Shown: positions 34,182 to 38,588 of the stretch, piece by piece
Numbering within the stretch: the stretch's first letter is position 1
Layout of the letters: every line of letters begins with the position of its first letter
Source: Clavulina sp. PMI_390
Taxonomy: Eukaryota; Basidiomycota; Agaricomycetes; Cantharellales; Hydnaceae
Assembly (NCBI GenBank): GCA_015039315.1
Contig: WIDE01000010.1
Span: 347,873-386,460 of the forward strand
Length of the DNA: 38,588 nucleotides
Direction of reading: 5' to 3'
The notes under the pieces: generated by a model
What the model was told of the DNA's origin: nothing
Seen by the model: only the letters and a program-made list of their open reading frames with translations
Database searches by the model: none
Translations under genes and position numbers: made by a program

Positions 34182-37100
34182 TTACGCAACGATCGCATCG
34201 TTGTCTTTCCTTTCCTTTCTTTTTCTCTTCTTCTCCCTGCAACTCAAAAGCTTCACTGCATCGCATTCACATTCGTCTTTCAACATTATCGCTGTTCTAC
34301 CACCGTTCTTTCTCCTTTTTCTAGCCTATCATCCCCCCAACTCAATTTGCATCATCGCATCAACCTGCATATTTCTCCTCTCTTTCCCTCCCTACTCGCA
34401 TCATAAACAAAAGTGCTTTCGAAGCTTCCCTGCGCCTCCGATGTAGCAAGGGAATTTCCTTATCATACCATAGAAGACTCCGTTCGTTGTACAGTGACCA
34501 AAAATCACCCAATCGCAATCCGAAATTGTTTCTGCATTCAAACTCCCCTTCCTCAACCCGTTTACGTTTACGTTCACATTCATTTTTTCGCCCGTTACCA
34601 CCATCATTATCACCAATCCCCCGTTGACCCGCCATTCGACTCGATATCCGTAGATACGGTACCGTATTCTACGGTATTATATATTACATAGAAGTAGACG
34701 CGCATCGCGCAGCACCCCTGGCCAATTATACTTGTTCGTTGCAATAGAAATCCTCCGTCCGTCCCTTTGACTGTCCGCCCGTCCGTGCGTGCGTACCTTG
34801 CCCAATGTCCGACTCCGAAGATTTCCGTTGCCCCTCGTTGCAATTATTGTCTATTGGATGCATGTGTGTACCCAGGGTACGTACCCGCCGCTCAGGCAAA
34901 GCCAGGTCAGTCAGGAGAAGGGAAGAAAATTGGGATGGGGATGGATACTTGATATAGTATCCATCGACAAAAAGAAGAAGCAGCTCGAAACCTGGAGCCG
35001 CTCGCTGGCGGTATTGTCAGTCATCACCACTGATCAGGTTAGGGTTCTGATTCTTTTGTGAACACACCCGTTTCGCCCGCGCTAGGAAAAATACAATGTC
35101 GCCATCGATGGATATGAAACGCACAACCCCCTCGGATTTGTATGCCCCTTGATTGTTCCCTATCAATGGGGGGCTGGGGAAGGGGTCTAGATGCTGAGTG
35201 GCAATGGCACATGTCCCGAGAAGAGGGAAGTTCATTCCAGTCGTCGTTCATCCCCAAGATCCTCCGCATCATGAGCAGCAGCTTGAGCAACACGCAAATC
35301 TAACTTCGCCGTTCAATCGAATGAAAAGCCGTATGATAACGATTCAGACTGGTGTATGGCTATGGTTCTGGACCCTCGCGCGGCGTTTTGTGAATCATGT
35401 TCACTCAGACCCTCGTGTGGCAATGGGGGAATCTGGGAGTCTAGGCCGCCAACGCCTTGGTTTTGCGCTACGAAGGATGCTGATTGTCCGCCATGGGATG
35501 GGATTGGTATGTGATTTGAATGTGTTGTTGGGGCAGGCGGGGGAACTGGAACATGCGCGCGACGGGCAAGTTTTTTTTACGTGTATATGAACAAGGCGGG
35601 CTGTACGAGGCCGGTGCACGATCGGCAGGTGACCAGCCCACAATGATGGCCTTATACATCCCACATCGACCTCATGATTAGCAAGAGGCGTATGCCAATG
35701 AGGCACGGGGGTGTGATGGAGTGGACGGGCGTGCCGAATGGGGGATGCGATGCTCGTATAACTCGGGAGCCCAGTTCGGGGGTCCGACGGCTTAACGAGG
35801 ATCATAGCAATGTGTCAATATTCCGCTGCTTTGCCGGGGGTTGGGAGGATGTGCCACAACGATGACGATGATCGCCACAGCCTCAAAGAAGAGAGGGAGG
35901 GCACGCGATCGGAGACAACATGGTAACCCGCCTGGCTAAGTGTAATTCGCACTGAGACGGGAGATGATGAGCTGGCTCCCAGCTGAATCGAAGCTTTGCT
36001 CTTTTCGATTCCCACTCACGTCAGGGAGTCTCAACTAGGTAGATGTCGCATTGCCGCGTGCTCCAGGAAAGCCCTTTGCAGAGGAGTGGAGATTCGGGGC
36101 CTTAAGAGCCTAATTTGGCACCAACACCAGATCGCATTGCAAATTGATTACGCGTGGCTAACGTGGCGAGCGGTCTGGAACTGTAGCCCGATGAGTTGTG
36201 ATTAGACGGCTCATGGAAAAAGTGATCCACGCGACGATTGAGGGTGCGCAGATGCAAAATGTGGGGGATTACGATGCGCAAGCCGCCTACCTCACACCTC
36301 ATAGATACCATAATGGAACATGGGAAGCTGTCTATCGAACCAGCGATCGGACGAGGACGCGGAGACAGTGGTAAAGGGCACTCGAGTATCCGTGGGGAGA
36401 TCTGAGGTGTGCTGGAAAGCCGCCGCGCGCAAAACCTGCATTGGCGAGGCAGCTTTAGCGTCGGATAAGAAGCGTGATTGATTTCAGTCGACTCAGTATT
36501 GGGAATACGAAGGGGAGGAGAAGTATTCCATAAGGTGGGAAACACGTGCAACGGGCAGGCCATATGATTGCGTAGCAGCCAAGCCGCCACCGCCGTTAGG
36601 TGTTGCCTAGCCGGGAAGGTAGCTGAGATTGGTTACTTTGAATAAAGAGAGCACACGAGCAGGAAGCGCTGGGATATTGAGATGCGAAACGTGTAATCCC
36701 CATGCCATTCATGGCGGATGGGAAGCGTAGAATTCAAGAGTTGTAAATCGCGACTAGCAATATCCCTGGGTTGATGTCCCGTGAAACTAGAGGGTTGGCT
36801 AAGTATTGCTTAGAAGAGCGCTGATACCAGGAAATTAATTTTTCTCGTCCAGAGCCGCACCGATGCCAGTTCCACGAACGCACTGTGTTGATGCAGTGGG
36901 TGGATGGGAATGTTTGTCCACACAGATACCAGCACGCGTCAACACGCCTCCTACCCTGTCGCGCCGTTTTCTCATGCAAGCCCTCTCGTGACGTCTCATC
37001 AAAACCATGTGGCATCTATGTCATGCTGAAACTTGTTGGATGCGCTGTTGCTGTCTGGCTGATTCCTCACACAAGAACTTTACCAAAACTTTGAGCGCCC

Positions 37101-37512
37101 GACTAAATCCCTTGCCACGGTTCTGGGGACGTGCATCCCTCGATATCTTCTGAAGTCCCTCGCAAACAATGGGCTCCTCTACATGGTCTTATATTCTTTC
37201 CCTTAATTTAAACATTTCTGCGCCCGTTCCCAGTAAAGAATAAGTTTTCGGCCTAGGTGCACCGACGACGTACCACTTTGGTGCAAGTTTAGCAATCGGC
37301 CGAATAGCCCGGGATGCTAGTCCTACCAACATCTCCAAATGCGTCTCGTTTGATCCGAGCGTGCATAACTGTGGGCCGTATCTAAGGCCGATGGATGCCC
37401 GATGGTTCACCTCTTCGGCCGATGCTGTTTGCGCCAAGCTATATAGCCTACATCCAACAGCTTACGTTCCGTATTTCACATCCAAGCTCATTTCACGATT
37501 GAACTGTCTAAG
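34182..37512. other. Gene-free stretch before the methyltransferase
   Basis: About 3.3 kb. The first 400 bp are C/T-rich. A 14-bp palindrome ATACGGTACCGTAT lies at 34654-34667 amid further TACGGT repeats. The longest frames (for example 162 codons at 36102-36590, minus) show no domain signature. The last few hundred bases should hold the methyltransferase promoter. Confidence 0.5.
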
Positions 37513-38588
37513 ATGTCGTCTAAGGAAGATAACTGGTCAGCTCAGAACTACAACACGAATGCGTCCTTCGTTTATTCGGCAGCATTCACAGCCCCTGTCT
37601 TGGGCCTGTTGAATCCTCAGCCTGGCGAACGCATACTTGATCTTGGCTGTAAGCACCTCCGATCTCTAGTTCTTGCAGGATTTCCTGGCCTTATCCAATT
37701 CCGTGGGTATAGGTGGGACCGGGGAGCTTGATGACCAGCTTGCAAAGGCTGTGGGCTCTGAAGGATTCGTTCTAGCTACAGATGCTAGCGCAGATATGGT
37801 AAGATTGGCTATTGACCCAGGTCGACACCCTATTGACCCAACACGAACTTGCAGTTGGCCAAGGCAAAGGCAGAGTTCGGCTCAATCCTGAATGTGGAGT
37901 TTGCGCAAGTCGATTCGGCTCACCTTTCGCGCGATGCAGTGATGACTGTGCTGAGCAAGGTATGTCATCACTAGAAAGTCCCATAGTATCTTTTCTTAAG
38001 ACGTCCTTGCGCGTTATAGGGGTCTCGGCAAGTAGATAGCTTTGATGGTGTCTTCTCTAATGCTGCCCTCCATTGGATCCTGGCCCAAGCACCTGACAAG
38101 GTGTCCGTCTTCCGAGCTGTCCATTCCCTCCTTGCTCCGAATGGTCGTTTTGCAGCTGAACTCGGTGGGGCCCTCAATATTGTCGGAATTCGGAGCTCCA
38201 TCCACCGGGCTCTACGGAAACGAGGATACGACCCAGTGAAGCTGGACCCGTGGTATTTCCCTGGTGTAGAGGAGGGTACTGCTGTAAGCAAATATTCATG
38301 AGGTGCATCCATCATACTCACAGAGAATGAACTTATGCTCTCCAGATGCTCGAGCAGGCTGGTTTCACGGTGAAGGAGATCGCTCTTGTGCCACGGATCA
38401 CACCTCTCCCTGGAACACTTGTACCTTGGTTGCGTACATTCTTCGTCGGAAGCTTCAAGCAGGCAGTTGAGGCAGCTCATGGTTCAGACTCTGGTGTGCT
38501 AGTATTATTGGCTCTAATAAAGACTAGTTCATTGACCAAAACCGTTCACAGCCAAGGCCGCTCAAGATGCCGAGGACATCATGCAGGA
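37513..38588 (+). CDS. Class I SAM-dependent methyltransferase (3' truncated)
   Basis: Transfers a methyl group from S-adenosylmethionine to an unknown small molecule. Exons seen: 37513-37648, 37713-37798, 37855-37959, 38020-38283, 38346-38493 and 38552 onward; the window ends inside the last one. The start is MSSKEDNWSAQNYN. Motif I is ERILDLGCGTGELD (about 39-52), followed by FVLATDASADM (motif II, with the acidic residue that binds the ribose), VEFAQVDSAHL and SFDGVFSNAALHWI (motif IV region), then RAVHSLLAPNGRFAAELGG. This order resembles the trans-aconitate 2-methyltransferase/UbiE-like group of fungal proteins, where substrates are often unknown. Introns are 56-64 nt. About 255 residues are visible and only a short C-terminus should be missing. 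No biosynthetic partner is seen within the window. Confidence 0.9.

Noticed and set aside
36102..36590. 162-codon minus-strand frame
   Set aside because: No domain, no splice partners and no compositional sign of coding.

Overview
This is nuclear DNA from a filamentous fungus, most likely a mushroom-type basidiomycete (Agaricomycetes). The genes are cut by many short GT-AG introns (mostly 50-120 nt) with in-frame exon joins, and pyrimidine-rich leaders precede several starts. The lineage within Agaricomycetes cannot be fixed from the sequence alone. Ten protein-coding genes can be modelled exon by exon; every model keeps its reading frame across all joins. No tRNA, rRNA, CRISPR or intact transposon was recognised.

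Layout. Five genes on the minus strand fill the left third: a prenylcysteine oxidase-like flavoprotein (347-2555), mitochondrial ATP synthase subunit f (3869-4403), two tandem paralogues of an uncharacterised seven-TM fungal membrane protein (4583-6373 and 7148-11742), and a Ubc1/UBE2K-type ubiquitin-conjugating enzyme (12495-13588). A 332-bp divergent promoter separates these from the plus-strand genes: a group II PLP-dependent amino-acid decarboxylase (13921-16005), an EB1/Bim1/Mal3 microtubule plus-end protein (17017-18772), a large PHO80/PCL-like cyclin (19615-22032), a Ser-rich low-complexity protein (30401-33481), and a class I SAM-dependent methyltransferase cut by the window end (37513-38588). 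An 8.4-kb stretch (22033-30400) and a 3.3-kb stretch (34182-37512) have no supportable gene.

How the genes relate. This looks like an ordinary housekeeping neighbourhood (respiration, ubiquitin transfer, microtubules, cell cycle) with no shared pathway, so I do not call it a biosynthetic cluster. The notable parts are: (1) the tandem seven-TM paralogues, one carrying a roughly 960-residue disordered loop with recurring short motifs; (2) three unrelated genes that each need a microexon of 6, 9 or 12 nt; (3) a 107-bp minisatellite 3' of the Ser-rich gene in which complete units each hold one 34-codon ATG-to-TAA frame; (4) a 13-bp perfect hairpin in the gene-poor stretch.
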